From assembly GCA_902802045.1 (NCBI GenBank), contig CADCKQ010000004.1, positions 1 to 64,000 of the forward strand: a DNA stretch of 64,000 bases. Direction: 5' to 3'. A model generated the notes under the pieces. The model saw nothing but the letters and a program-made list of their open reading frames with translations. It was not told where the DNA came from and ran no database searches. Of this stretch, positions 7,163 to 16,365 are shown piece by piece (the first letter of the stretch is position 1; each line of letters begins with the position of its first letter). The stretch is from Oscillospiraceae bacterium (GTDB lineage: Bacteria; Bacillota; Clostridia; Oscillospirales; Oscillospiraceae). A program made the translations under genes and the position numbers.

Positions 7163-9835
7163 TTGAAATTCTACACGGAAGAAAAAGAAAAAGTCCTGGA
7201 ATTCGTCGAAAGCACGGAAAACGGTCTTAGTTCGGAAGAAGCTGAGGCAAGGCTTGAGAAGAACGGAAAGAACAAGCTTGCAGAGCCGGAGAAAACGAGC
7301 CTTTTCAGGAGATTTTTAAATGCCCTGAACGATCCGATGATCTTTCTGCTTCTGGGAGCCGCGGTCATATCCACGGCTACGACTGTATACCAGAATCTGA
7401 CGACAGGCGCTCATGAGAGCTACGCCGATCTGTTCATCATACTTCTGGTCGTCATTATAAACACGATCCTGAGCATGGTGCAGGAGTCGAAGGCTGAGCA
7501 GGCTATCGAAGCCCTGATGGAGATGACCGCCGCCACGAGCAAGGTGCTGAGAGACGGAAAAGAGGTCGTCGTAAAGAGCGAGGATCTGGTCGTCGGCGAT
7601 GTCGTTGTCCTGGAGGCAGGAGACGCAGTCCCCGCAGACTGCAGGATAATCGAGAGCCATTCGATGAAAGTCGAAGAGGCTGCTCTGACAGGCGAGAGCG
7701 TGCCTGTGAGCAAGATAATGGATTTTCTCATGATGAATGAGAAGTCCAAGGATATTCCGCTCGGAGACAGAGTCAATATGCTCTACTCCGGAAGCACTGT
7801 AGTCTTCGGAAGAGGCAAAGCAGTCGTAGTCGCGGCGGGAATGGACACAGAGATCGGCAAGATAGCCGACGCTCTTTCAAAAGCCGAGGACGAGGAGACT
7901 CCTCTCAACAAGAAGCTCAGAGAGCTCTCCGTGATGCTCACGAAGCTCGTCATCGGGATCTCCCTTTTTGTTTTCGTATTCGGAGTTGTCAGAAGCCTGT
8001 TCTTCTCGCAGAGCGGAGCGCCGGTACTCAATACGGTCCTTGACACATTCATAATAGCGGTCGCGCTCGCAGTCGCGGCTATCCCCGAAGGACTGCCCGC
8101 AGTTTCGACTATAATCATGTCTATCGGCGTGACTGCCATGTCGAAGAAAAACGCCCTGATAAGAAAGCTCTCCGCCGTCGAGACTCTTGGCTGCACGCAG
8201 ATAATCTGCTCGGATAAGACCGGAACCCTTACCCAGAACAGAATGACAGTCGTCGATTCTTATACTGACGATCCGCTTATGCTGGCCAAAGGAATGGCCC
8301 TTTGCAGCGACGCCAAGAGAGGTGTCGGAATGCATGCAGCGGAAGGCGAGCCAACGGAGTGCGCCCTCGTTAACCACGCGCATGATCTCCGCCTGTACAA
8401 GGACGAGCTGGATGTAAACTATCCGAGAATAGGCGAGGCGCCCTTCGATTCCGGAAGAAAGATGATGTCCACCGTCCACGAAGAGTACGGGAAGATAATC
8501 CAGTATACCAAGGGCGCGACAGAGATCCTGCTCGAGCATGCGACAGGCATTTTGAGAAACGGCGAGACCGTCCCTCTGACAGACGCGCACAGGATCGCGA
8601 TCCGCGATGTGAGCAAGGCCTTTGCAGACAGAGCACTCAGAGTTCTCGGACTGGCGTTTCGCGTCCATGACAGCGTTCCCGAAAGCTTTGAGCCCGAGGA
8701 CCTCGAAAAAGATCTTATATTCGTAGGCTTCGTTGGGATGATAGACCCCTGCAGACCTGAGGTGTATGACGCCATAAAGGAATGCAGAGAAGCCGGTATC
8801 AGACCTGTAATGATAACAGGCGACCACATAGATACTGCTGTTGCCATAGCGAGGGATCTCGGAATAATAACTGACAGGTCCCAGGCAGTTGAAGGCCAGG
8901 CTCTCGACTCTATGAGCGATGAAGAGCTCAAGGAGAATGTAGAGAAGTTCAGCGTATACGCGAGAGTGCAGCCGGAGCACAAGACCAGGATAGTCAGAGC
9001 CTGGCAGAGCAAGGGCATGGTAACAGCCATGACCGGAGACGGGGTCAACGACGCTCCTTCCATCAAAGCTGCCGATATCGGAGTGGGAATGGGGATCACG
9101 GGCACTGCCGTTACGAAGAGCGCCTGCGACATGGTCCTGGCTGACGACAACTTCGCGACGATAGTCAACGCGGTCGAAGAGGGCAGAAGGATCTATGACA
9201 ACATCTCGAAGGTCGTACAGTTCCAGCTTATTACCAACATGGGCGAGATAATCGCCGTGTTCCTCTCGAGCGTGTTCGGATTCAATATCCTGAGCGCCGC
9301 GCATCTGCTCTGGATCAATATGGTGACGGACTCTGCTCCCGGCCTGGCGCTCGGAATGGAGAGAGCTGAAGAGGGCATCATGAGGAGGCAGCCGAGGAAA
9401 TCGGACGAGAGCCTTTTCTCGGGCGGCGTTGCTTTCCATATGGTATTCCAGGGCATTCTGATGGGCCTGCTGGTCGTCGCTTCTTATTTTGTCGGAGAGA
9501 GGATCGAAAACGGAGCCTGGAGATTTGCACAGAGCGCTGACGGAATGACAATGGCTTTTCTGACCTGCAACTTCGCAGAGATGTTCATGGGTTTTGCAAC
9601 CAGATCACTGAAACAGTCCCTGTTTAAGATCAAATACCAGAACAAATGGCTCTGGGGCGCGCTCGCGCTGACTATAGTGCTGACATGCGGAGTCCTGTTT
9701 GTACCGTTCCTGAGAGATCTGTTCAAGTTCACTCCGATCTCGTTTGTCGAGTTCATTACTGCTCTCGGCATGGCCTTCCTCATCATACCGGTATCCGAAG
9801 TATCGAAGTATCTCAAGAGAAGAGCAAAGAGCTGA
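7163..9835 (+). CDS. P2-type cation-transporting ATPase (Ca2+ and/or Mn2+ exporter)
   Basis: 890 aa, full length for P2A pumps. An N-terminal cation ATPase domain is followed by the TGES loop, the PEGLP motif in the fourth membrane segment, the phosphorylation site DKTGTLT with D351, and the hinge GDGVNDAP. The C-terminal membrane bundle is complete. Sequence alone fits Ca2+ pumps; the probable Mn2+ riboswitch upstream argues that Mn2+ export is at least one role. The start is TTG at 7163 with AAGGAGAG just upstream. It forms a single-gene transcript closed by a strong terminator. Confidence 0.9.
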   Translation: MKFYTEEKEKVLEFVESTENGLSSEEAEARLEKNGKNKLAEPEKTSLFRRFLNALNDPMIFLLLGAAVISTATTVYQNLTTGAHESYADLFIILLVVIINTILSMVQESKAEQAIEALMEMTAATSKVLRDGKEVVVKSEDLVVGDVVVLEAGDAVPADCRIIESHSMKVEEAALTGESVPVSKIMDFLMMNEKSKDIPLGDRVNMLYSGSTVVFGRGKAVVVAAGMDTEIGKIADALSKAEDEETPLNKKLRELSVMLTKLVIGISLFVFVFGVVRSLFFSQSGAPVLNTVLDTFIIAVALAVAAIPEGLPAVSTIIMSIGVTAMSKKNALIRKLSAVETLGCTQIICSDKTGTLTQNRMTVVDSYTDDPLMLAKGMALCSDAKRGVGMHAAEGEPTECALVNHAHDLRLYKDELDVNYPRIGEAPFDSGRKMMSTVHEEYGKIIQYTKGATEILLEHATGILRNGETVPLTDAHRIAIRDVSKAFADRALRVLGLAFRVHDSVPESFEPEDLEKDLIFVGFVGMIDPCRPEVYDAIKECREAGIRPVMITGDHIDTAVAIARDLGIITDRSQAVEGQALDSMSDEELKENVEKFSVYARVQPEHKTRIVRAWQSKGMVTAMTGDGVNDAPSIKAADIGVGMGITGTAVTKSACDMVLADDNFATIVNAVEEGRRIYDNISKVVQFQLITNMGEIIAVFLSSVFGFNILSAAHLLWINMVTDSAPGLALGMERAEEGIMRRQPRKSDESLFSGGVAFHMVFQGILMGLLVVASYFVGERIENGAWRFAQSADGMTMAFLTCNFAEMFMGFATRSLKQSLFKIKYQNKWLWGALALTIVLTCGVLFVPFLRDLFKFTPISFVEFITALGMAFLIIPVSEVSKYLKRRAKS

Positions 9836-9854
9836 GACCGATTAAACAGCTGTT

Positions 9855-9908
9855 ATTCCCGCGTATCAGTATGAAGGTAAAACTTCTTCTTTTACGCGGG
9901 AATTATAT
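9855..9908 (+). terminator. Terminator after the cation ATPase
   Basis: An 11-bp outer stem (9855-9865 with 9893-9903) encloses a smaller GAAG/CTTC hairpin and is followed by an AT-rich tract. Confidence 0.75.
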
Positions 9909-9963
9909 ATGTTATAATATGAAACCGTAATTATTAAGACTGATCCGATAAGGAAACGTTCAG

Positions 9964-11190
9964 ATGGAAAAAAGTTCTCAGAACAGAAAGAATAAGGCAG
10001 TAAATATAATACTGTCGATCGTTTTTATACCGTTATTTGTGCTGTGTCTGGCATGGGCTCTGACAAATGTGCACCCGATGGGAGCCTCTGCTGCGGCAAA
10101 GACGCCTGCTGCAACGGCTGAGCCTGTTTCGACTCCGGAACCGGCTGCTTCCGCAACGCCCGCGGAAGAGGTACATGAAGAGATCGAACCCGCAGTCACA
10201 CCGGAGCCGAAGAAACACTATGTTATCCCGGAAGGCGCGCTGGCCGGGCCTGCTCCGGATGAGTCTCTCTACGGAACTGTGAGCAAAGACAGCCCGGAGG
10301 ATATGCTCCCCGTTATTGAAAAGGCCAGAGAGTACGGCCTGCTTGAAGAGGACGAATACGTTGTTTTCGATCCGGGCGCCGAATTCTACAAAGGGCTCTA
10401 CAGCGACGATATAAAGTACTATCTCGACGAGACGATCTTTGCAGTGCTCTGGAAAGAAGTTATAGACGGAAAGAGCTGCAGCCTGGCGGAAGTTAAGATA
10501 GCGGACGCTTCCCAGCTGAGGCGCAAGCTTGCCGACGACACTTTCGGAGGCTACAACCAGTATTACGCGTCCGATATGGCTGTGAGCGCCAATGCGGTAG
10601 TCGCCATGAACGCGGATTACTACCTGTTCAGGGATTTCGGGATCGTCATATACGACAGGGAACTCAAGCGTTTCAATACCGGGACTTATCTGAATCCCTA
10701 CCTGAAATACAACTGCATAGATTCGCTGTTTATCAATTCTGAAGGGGATTTCCTCTATAAGACCATTCTGGAGGAGAATACTGAGGAGAGCATAAAGCAG
10801 TTTGCAGCTGATAATGACATCCTCTTCTCGCTCGCTTTCGGCCCTGTGCTCGTAAAAGACGGGCAGGCTCAGACCTGTGACTGGTATCCGCTCGGCGAGA
10901 TCGACGTCGGATACTCGAGAGCGGGGATCGGACAGGTCGGCAAACTGCACTATCTCTGGATGTCCGTAAACCACGGAGATGTCAGCGGCAGCTGGACGAT
11001 CAACGAGTTCGCACAGCATTTTGCCGAGAAGAATGTGGATTCCGCTTACTGCCTCGACGGAGGACAGACAGGAGAAGTCGTATTTCAGGGCGCGCCATAC
11101 AACCATGTGGATTTCGGGGCGGAGCGGACTGTGAGCGACATCATTTATTTCGTCTCTGCAATACCTGAAGGGGAGAGGAGCGCCGGATGA
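9964..11190 (+). CDS. Phosphodiester glycosidase (NAGPA) family membrane-anchored protein
   Basis: 408 aa. A single N-terminal membrane segment (about residues 13-35) is followed by a Pro/Ala/Thr/Glu-rich linker (residues 40-80) and an extracellular catalytic domain. The domain shows the conserved AMNADYY and CLDGGQTG motifs of the NAGPA domain. Members remove GlcNAc-type caps from phosphodiesters or act in exopolysaccharide metabolism. The TATAAT at 9913-9918 could serve as its -10 box. The gene overlaps the next ORF by 4 bases, so an Lgt-like membrane partner is co-translated. Confidence 0.82.
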   Translation: MEKSSQNRKNKAVNIILSIVFIPLFVLCLAWALTNVHPMGASAAAKTPAATAEPVSTPEPAASATPAEEVHEEIEPAVTPEPKKHYVIPEGALAGPAPDESLYGTVSKDSPEDMLPVIEKAREYGLLEEDEYVVFDPGAEFYKGLYSDDIKYYLDETIFAVLWKEVIDGKSCSLAEVKIADASQLRRKLADDTFGGYNQYYASDMAVSANAVVAMNADYYLFRDFGIVIYDRELKRFNTGTYLNPYLKYNCIDSLFINSEGDFLYKTILEENTEESIKQFAADNDILFSLAFGPVLVKDGQAQTCDWYPLGEIDVGYSRAGIGQVGKLHYLWMSVNHGDVSGSWTINEFAQHFAEKNVDSAYCLDGGQTGEVVFQGAPYNHVDFGAERTVSDIIYFVSAIPEGERSAG

Positions 11191-12206
11191 ATAACGCCTA
11201 TTTTATGCTGGGGGACTTCCAGGTATACTACAGCTCTGTTGTCATAACGGCCGGGATCTTTCTCTGCTGGGTCATGACACTCTATCTCTATTGGAGATCG
11301 GGAAGAAACACAGCAGCAGTTCATGTGTTTGCAGTTTTTGCTTTTGTGCTCTCGGTGATAATCAGCCGTTTCCTTCACTGGTACTTCAACAGCGAGTCCT
11401 ACAGCTCGTTCGGCAGCGCCATGACGGACTATTCATACGGGAGCTATGCCCTCCCGGGCATGCTCATTGCCATCTGGATCTCTGCCGTGCTCGTCAAAAA
11501 GACAGGGCTTGCGAGATACGCCGGAAAGCTTCTGGACTGCGCCGCTCCGGGCGTCTGCCTGCTTATAGCTTTCATAAGACTCAGCGCGCTTTTCAACAAC
11601 ACCTGCAAGGGCAAGATGATCATAAAAAACGAGAGCTTTCAGTTCCTGCCTATCGCTTATCCCGTTGCTGACGCCGCAGGGAATATTTCGTACAGATTCG
11701 CGACCTTTTTCGTTCAGTTCCTGGTCATGCTCGTTGTGGCTTTACTGGTCTGGAACCTGTACTTTAAGCAGCAGAGCACGAAAATGAGGAAGCCGTGCCC
11801 GAAGACCGGAAATGTGGCGAGACTTGCCATGGTCTTTTACGGGGCGGTCGAGATCATTGCAGATTCCACGCGCTATGATTCTCCGCTCATGCATTTCAAG
11901 TTCATCTCGTTTTTAAACCAGTACTCGGCTTTTATAAGCCTTGCCCAGGTCTTCGCCGCAGCCATGATGCTCGGGATACTCATATATTACAGTGTGAAAT
12001 CAATCAGAGGTTACGGTTTTTCGTGGCTGCATCCTCTCTGCTGGGTAATGTTCGGGGCAGGTATTTTCGGAGTCGGCAAACTCGGGGAGTACAATGTCCA
12101 GCGTTACGCGACTTACGGCAGGTGCTATGCCATCATGGCGGTATCTCTGGTTATCGTTTCCCTCTCGATCTACATGCTATACTGCTCCTGTAAACGGAGC
12201 GAGTAG
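11187..12206 (+). CDS. Divergent prolipoprotein diacylglyceryl transferase (Lgt)-like membrane protein
   Basis: 339 aa with about seven to eight membrane segments. Several stretches align in order with Lgt: ISRFLHWYF with the N-terminal GxR region, SYALPGMLIAIW with the HGGLIG region, and LDCAAPGVCLLIAFIRLSALFNN with the Lgt signature region RIGNFINGE. The Arg of that signature is kept, but the invariant Asn is replaced and the HGG His is absent. It may therefore not transfer diacylglycerol to lipoproteins, or may act on another substrate. It overlaps the NAGPA-family gene by 4 bases. Function is unknown; homology to Lgt is inferred from these blocks. Confidence 0.6.
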   Translation: MNNAYFMLGDFQVYYSSVVITAGIFLCWVMTLYLYWRSGRNTAAVHVFAVFAFVLSVIISRFLHWYFNSESYSSFGSAMTDYSYGSYALPGMLIAIWISAVLVKKTGLARYAGKLLDCAAPGVCLLIAFIRLSALFNNTCKGKMIIKNESFQFLPIAYPVADAAGNISYRFATFFVQFLVMLVVALLVWNLYFKQQSTKMRKPCPKTGNVARLAMVFYGAVEIIADSTRYDSPLMHFKFISFLNQYSAFISLAQVFAAAMMLGILIYYSVKSIRGYGFSWLHPLCWVMFGAGIFGVGKLGEYNVQRYATYGRCYAIMAVSLVIVSLSIYMLYCSCKRSE

Positions 12207-12234
12207 GGAAACTGACCGTTTTTAAATATTTTAC

Positions 12235-12263
12235 TTGTTAGAGCCTGCTTAAGGTGTTATAAT
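12235..12263 (+). promoter_or_regulatory. Promoter of the nucleoside-binding lipoprotein gene
   Basis: TTGTTA at 12235-12240 and TATAAT at 12258-12263 with a 17-bp spacer. Transcription would start near 12270. Confidence 0.8.
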
Positions 12264-12265
12264 CT

Positions 12266-12288
12266 AGTCGGTGTGTTCAGCACCGACT
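12266..12288 (+). promoter_or_regulatory. Stem-loop at the 5' end of the binding-protein mRNA
   Basis: A perfect 8-bp stem (12266-12273 with 12281-12288) and 7-base loop lie at the predicted transcription start, well before the RBS at 12304. This is the position of a 5' stabilising hairpin; a few stem bases may precede the true start. Confidence 0.55.
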
Positions 12289-12315
12289 GTTTATTTTATT
12301 TATGGAGGAAGATCA

Positions 12316-13476
12316 ATGAAAAAGTTCTTGGCACTTATCCTCGCACTCTGCATGGTATTTGCACTTGCAGCCTGCGGCCAGGCAGCAGCTCCCGCAGCAG
12401 CAGCACCCGCAGAAGAAGCAGCAGCTCCCGCAGCTGAAGCTCTTGTCGCGGACGACATCGAAGACAGCATGACATCTGCAGACGGAAAGTATGAAGTTGC
12501 TTTCGTCACAGATATCGGCCAGCTGAAAGACAAGTCCTTCAACCAGTCAACATATGACGGCGTTAAGCTCTATGCTGCGGCAAACGGACTTTCCTACAAG
12601 TACTACCAGCCTGCCAACGGCGATCAGGCAACTGACGACGACCGTTACGATGCAATGAAGGCAGCAGCAGAAGGCGGCGCAAAAGTCGTTGTCTGCGCGG
12701 GCTTCCTGCAGGATGCAGCACTTGAGAAGGCGGCAGCCGAATTCACGGATGTCAAATTCATCTTCATCGACGGCTGGGGCACAGGTCTTGCAAATATTGC
12801 AGGCATTGCTTTCAAAGAGCAGGAATGCGGATACTTTGCAGGTTATGCAGCCGTTAAAGACGGCTATGAGAAGCTCGGATTCATGGGCGGCGGCGGTGGA
12901 ACCAACCCGGCATGCTGCCGTTACGGATACGGCTTTGTCCAGGGCGCGAATGCAGCAGCGGCTGAGCTCGGCAAGACTGTAGACATCAACTACAGCTGGC
13001 AGTACGGCTCATCCTTCAGCGCATCTCCCGAACTCCAGACAATGGCTTCCGGCTGGTACAACAACGGCACAGAAGTTATCTTTGCCTGCGGCGGCACAAT
13101 GTTCACATCCATTGCAGCAGCAGCTTCCGAGAATGATGCGAAGGTCATCGGCGTTGACGTCGACCAGAGCTACGAGTCTCCCGCAGTCATCACTTCCGCT
13201 CTGAAGGGCATTTCTGCAGCCACACAGTGGGCTATCGCAAAAGCCTATGACGGAACATGGGACGAGATCGGCGGAGTAGGAACATCCCTCGGCGCAGCAG
13301 AAGATGCAACAGGCCTGCCTGTCGACACATGGTCTCTCACCGGCTACTCTGTTGAAGAGTACCAGCAGCAGCTCGCAGACGTAGTCTCCGGCGCTATCGC
13401 TATTGACGATCAGGTCATCGAAGGCGACGGAATCACTGGAGTAGAGCTCTCCAACGTAAATCTCCATTACGAATAA
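12316..13476 (+). CDS. BMP/PnrA-family nucleoside-binding lipoprotein of an ABC importer
   Basis: 386 aa. The signal peptide ends in the lipobox LAAC, followed by an Ala-rich linker and a periplasmic-binding fold with VAFVTDIGQLKDKSFNQ, the BMP-family opening. Such proteins bind purine or other nucleosides outside the cell and hand them to an ABC permease. The start at 12316 is preceded by GGAGGA at 12304-12309; an upstream in-frame start at 12271 lies inside the 5' hairpin and is rejected. A strong terminator follows, allowing more binding protein than permease to be made. Confidence 0.92.
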   Translation: MKKFLALILALCMVFALAACGQAAAPAAAAPAEEAAAPAAEALVADDIEDSMTSADGKYEVAFVTDIGQLKDKSFNQSTYDGVKLYAAANGLSYKYYQPANGDQATDDDRYDAMKAAAEGGAKVVVCAGFLQDAALEKAAAEFTDVKFIFIDGWGTGLANIAGIAFKEQECGYFAGYAAVKDGYEKLGFMGGGGGTNPACCRYGYGFVQGANAAAAELGKTVDINYSWQYGSSFSASPELQTMASGWYNNGTEVIFACGGTMFTSIAAAASENDAKVIGVDVDQSYESPAVITSALKGISAATQWAIAKAYDGTWDEIGGVGTSLGAAEDATGLPVDTWSLTGYSVEEYQQQLADVVSGAIAIDDQVIEGDGITGVELSNVNLHYE

Positions 13477-13490
13477 TCTAAACTTCACAG

Positions 13491-13524
13491 AAAAGAGGAA
13501 GACTAAGGTCTTCCTCTTTTTTTA
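13491..13524 (+). terminator. Terminator after the binding-protein gene
   Basis: A perfect 13-bp stem (13491-13503 with 13508-13520), 4-base loop and a run of T. Confidence 0.92.
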
Positions 13525-13545
13525 TAAATAAAGTTAGGCGGAACC

Positions 13546-13574
13546 TTGAATTTTAAACTGGCCGCCAGTATAAT
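13546..13574 (+). promoter_or_regulatory. Promoter of the ABC ATPase/permease operon
   Basis: TTGAAT at 13546-13551 and TATAAT at 13569-13574, spacer 17 bp. The binding protein and transporter genes thus have separate promoters. Confidence 0.8.
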
Positions 13575-13623
13575 ATTTTTTGTATTTCCACAGAAATAAT
13601 ACTCGGAGAAAGCAGGTGAATGC

Positions 13624-15162
13624 ATGGACAATACCGAAGATTATGTAATTGAGATGCTGCACATAACCAAGGTATTCCCCGGTATCAAGGCAAACGATGA
13701 TATCACGCTGCAGCTCAGAAGAGGCGAGATACATGCTCTTCTGGGAGAAAACGGAGCGGGAAAATCGACGCTCATGAGCGTCCTTTTCGGCCTTTACCAG
13801 CCTGAGGAAGGCATAATCAAGAAGGACGGCAAAGAGGTCAGGATCAACGACCCGAATGACGCGACGGCTCTGCACATAGGCATGGTGCACCAGCACTTCA
13901 AGCTTATAGACGTGTTTACGGTTCTCGACAACATCATTCTCGGCGCAGAAGACACAAAAATGGGCTTTCTGCAGAAAAAGGAAGCGCGCAGAAAAGTTCA
14001 GGCCCTGAGCGAGAAATACGGGCTGCAGGTGGACCTAGACGCCAAAGTCGAGGATATAACGGTCGGCATGCAGCAGAGAGTCGAAATACTCAAGATGCTG
14101 TACCGCGACAATGAGGTCCTCATATTCGACGAACCCACCGCCGTCCTGACTCCGCAGGAGATCGATGAGCTGATGGCGACAATGAAGGGATTTGCAAAAG
14201 AGGGAAAATCCATACTCTTTATCTCCCACAAGCTCAATGAGATCATGGAGGTCTCCGACAGGGTAACGGTCCTGCGCAAGGGCAGATATGTCGGAACTGT
14301 CAACACAAAAGATACGAACAAGCAGGAACTTTCGAACATGATGGTAGGAAGGCCTGTACAGCTGGAAGTCGTAAAAACGGAAGCTAAACCCGGCGAGTCG
14401 GTACTGAAAGTCGAAAATCTCTGCGTCCCGTCCCAGATCCATAAAAAGAACGCGGTCAACAACGTGAGCTTTGAAGCAAGAGCGGGAGAGATCCTGTGTA
14501 TCGCGGGAATCGACGGCAACGGCCAGACGGAGCTGGTTTACGGGCTCACAGGGCTTGAAAAGCCGAGTTCCGGAAGCATCACCATCTGCGGACAAGATAT
14601 TTCGCACGCGTCTATCCGCAAACGCGGAGAGTATATGAGCCATATTCCCGAGGACAGGCACAAACACGGGCTGGTTCTGGACTTTACGCTTGAGCAGAAC
14701 CTGGTCCTGCAGAGCTTCGAGGAGCCTCGCTTCCAGAACCACGGCTTTATCAGAAATGACGCGGTAAGGTCCTATGCCGAAGGGCTTATCGACAAGTTTG
14801 ACGTAAGGTCCGGGCAGGGTCCTGTTACAAAGGCCAGAAGCATGTCCGGCGGTAACCAGCAGAAGGCGATAATCGCCAGAGAGCTGGACAGGGACAAACC
14901 TCTTATTGTTGCAGTCCAGCCGACAAGAGGCCTTGACGTCGGAGCGATCGAGTATATACACAGCCAGCTTGTAAATGAGAGGGATGAAGGAAAAGCGGTC
15001 CTGCTTATCTCTCTTGAACTGGATGAGGTCATGAGCCTTTCCGACAGGATCCTGGTTCTGTATGAAGGTGAGATCGTCGGTGAGTTCGATCCTAAGAAAG
15101 TAAGCGTTCAGGAGCTCGGTCTTTATATGGCCGGAGCCAAGCGCCAGGGAACGGAGGGATAA
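13624..15162 (+). CDS. Nucleoside ABC importer, double ATPase subunit
   Basis: 512 aa with two nucleotide-binding domains. The first has Walker A GENGAGKST and Walker B LIFDEPTAVLT. The second has the usual degenerate Walker A GIDGNGQTEL and the signature MSGGNQQK. This tandem layout is that of sugar/nucleoside importers such as NupA or RbsA. Its neighbours are a PnrA-type binding protein upstream and two permeases downstream, so nucleoside uptake is the best reading. A second ATG at 13620 is out of frame. Confidence 0.92.
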   Translation: MDNTEDYVIEMLHITKVFPGIKANDDITLQLRRGEIHALLGENGAGKSTLMSVLFGLYQPEEGIIKKDGKEVRINDPNDATALHIGMVHQHFKLIDVFTVLDNIILGAEDTKMGFLQKKEARRKVQALSEKYGLQVDLDAKVEDITVGMQQRVEILKMLYRDNEVLIFDEPTAVLTPQEIDELMATMKGFAKEGKSILFISHKLNEIMEVSDRVTVLRKGRYVGTVNTKDTNKQELSNMMVGRPVQLEVVKTEAKPGESVLKVENLCVPSQIHKKNAVNNVSFEARAGEILCIAGIDGNGQTELVYGLTGLEKPSSGSITICGQDISHASIRKRGEYMSHIPEDRHKHGLVLDFTLEQNLVLQSFEEPRFQNHGFIRNDAVRSYAEGLIDKFDVRSGQGPVTKARSMSGGNQQKAIIARELDRDKPLIVAVQPTRGLDVGAIEYIHSQLVNERDEGKAVLLISLELDEVMSLSDRILVLYEGEIVGEFDPKKVSVQELGLYMAGAKRQGTEG

Positions 15163-15165
15163 GAT

Positions 15166-16365
15166 ATGAAAGACAGAAATCAAAAAATATTATCCTCCCT
15201 GATCTCCATCGTTATCGGCCTTGCAGTGGGCGGAGTGCTGGTACTCGTGGTCGGACTTCTGAACAGCAAGATCGGTATAAAGGGTGCCTGGGAAGGCGTC
15301 CGGATCATATTCGCCGGCATACTCAGCACAGGGCGCGATGCTGCCGGTAACCTCACCTGGGGATTCAACAGTTCGAACCTGGGCAACATGCTCTTCAGAG
15401 CCACTCCTCTTATAATGACCGGTCTTTCGGTCGCTGTCGCTTATCAGACGGGACTTTTCAATATCGGAGCTCCCGGACAGTATCTGATGGGCACCATGGC
15501 GTCGCTGATGATCGCTCTCAGCATTCCGACAAGCGTTGTCCCCGCCTGGATAGTATGGTTCCTTGCTCTTCTTGGAGGCATGCTCGCAGGAGCAATCTGG
15601 GGAGCGGTACCCGGGATGTTCAAGGCGCTGCTGAACATCAACGAAGTCCTTGCATGTATCATGACGAACTGGATCGCTGCAAACCTGGTCACCTGGATGT
15701 TTGATATCTCAAATTTCAAGAACATGGCCGAGGGCACAAAATCCGGCTATATATACAAGACCACATATAACGGGGTCGCGACTGCAAAGCTCGGGCTTGA
15801 CAAATTGTTCCCCGGCAGCCAGATAAACGGAGGCATTGTCGTCGCAATTATTATAGCGATCCTTGTTTATATCCTTATGAACAGGACGACATTCGGCTAT
15901 CAGCTGAAAGCCTGCGGAGCAAACCGCCATGCGGCCAGATACGCCGGCATAAGCGACAAGCGGAATATAGTCCTGAGTATGGCTATCGCGGGAGCCCTTG
16001 CAGGCTGCGGTGCCTCGTTGTACTTCCTCTCGGGCAACACGGAGTTTTTCTGGTCGACTTACCAGAGCCTTCCGTCCATAGGATTTAACGGGATCCCTGT
16101 AGCGCTGCTGGCGCTGAACAATCCTGTAGCTGTTATCTTCACGGGCATATTCATGGCAATGCTGGATATCGTTGGTCTGCAGCTGACGAATCTCACTGCA
16201 TATAACGAGTTCATCACGGACGTCATTATTGCGGTAATCGTCTATCTGTCGGCATTCTCGCTGGTAATTCGCATGTGGCTCGCAAAGCGCGGCAAGAAGA
16301 AAGCTGAGAAGAAAACGGAGACGGAGACAAAAGCTGAACCTGCGGAAGGAGGTACCAAGGCATGA
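15166..16365 (+). CDS. Nucleoside ABC importer permease 1
   Basis: 399 aa, about ten membrane segments, with the TGLFNIGAPGQYLMG stretch typical of the BPD_transp_2 (RbsC/YufP-like) family. The C-terminus is a Lys/Glu-rich cytoplasmic tail (about residues 375-399). GGAGGG lies ahead of the ATG at 15166, 3 bp after the ATPase stop. It should pair with the next permease as a heterodimer. Confidence 0.9.
   Translation: MKDRNQKILSSLISIVIGLAVGGVLVLVVGLLNSKIGIKGAWEGVRIIFAGILSTGRDAAGNLTWGFNSSNLGNMLFRATPLIMTGLSVAVAYQTGLFNIGAPGQYLMGTMASLMIALSIPTSVVPAWIVWFLALLGGMLAGAIWGAVPGMFKALLNINEVLACIMTNWIAANLVTWMFDISNFKNMAEGTKSGYIYKTTYNGVATAKLGLDKLFPGSQINGGIVVAIIIAILVYILMNRTTFGYQLKACGANRHAARYAGISDKRNIVLSMAIAGALAGCGASLYFLSGNTEFFWSTYQSLPSIGFNGIPVALLALNNPVAVIFTGIFMAMLDIVGLQLTNLTAYNEFITDVIIAVIVYLSAFSLVIRMWLAKRGKKKAEKKTETETKAEPAEGGTKA

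Noticed and set aside
7877..9439. 520-codon open frame on the minus strand inside the cation ATPase
   Set aside because: It lies entirely antisense to a gene with all P-type motifs; it has no family motifs and no RBS. A shadow of biased codon use.
12271..12315. Upstream start for the nucleoside-binding protein
   Set aside because: It would precede the lipoprotein signal peptide and fall in the 5' hairpin; the ATG at 12316 has the RBS.
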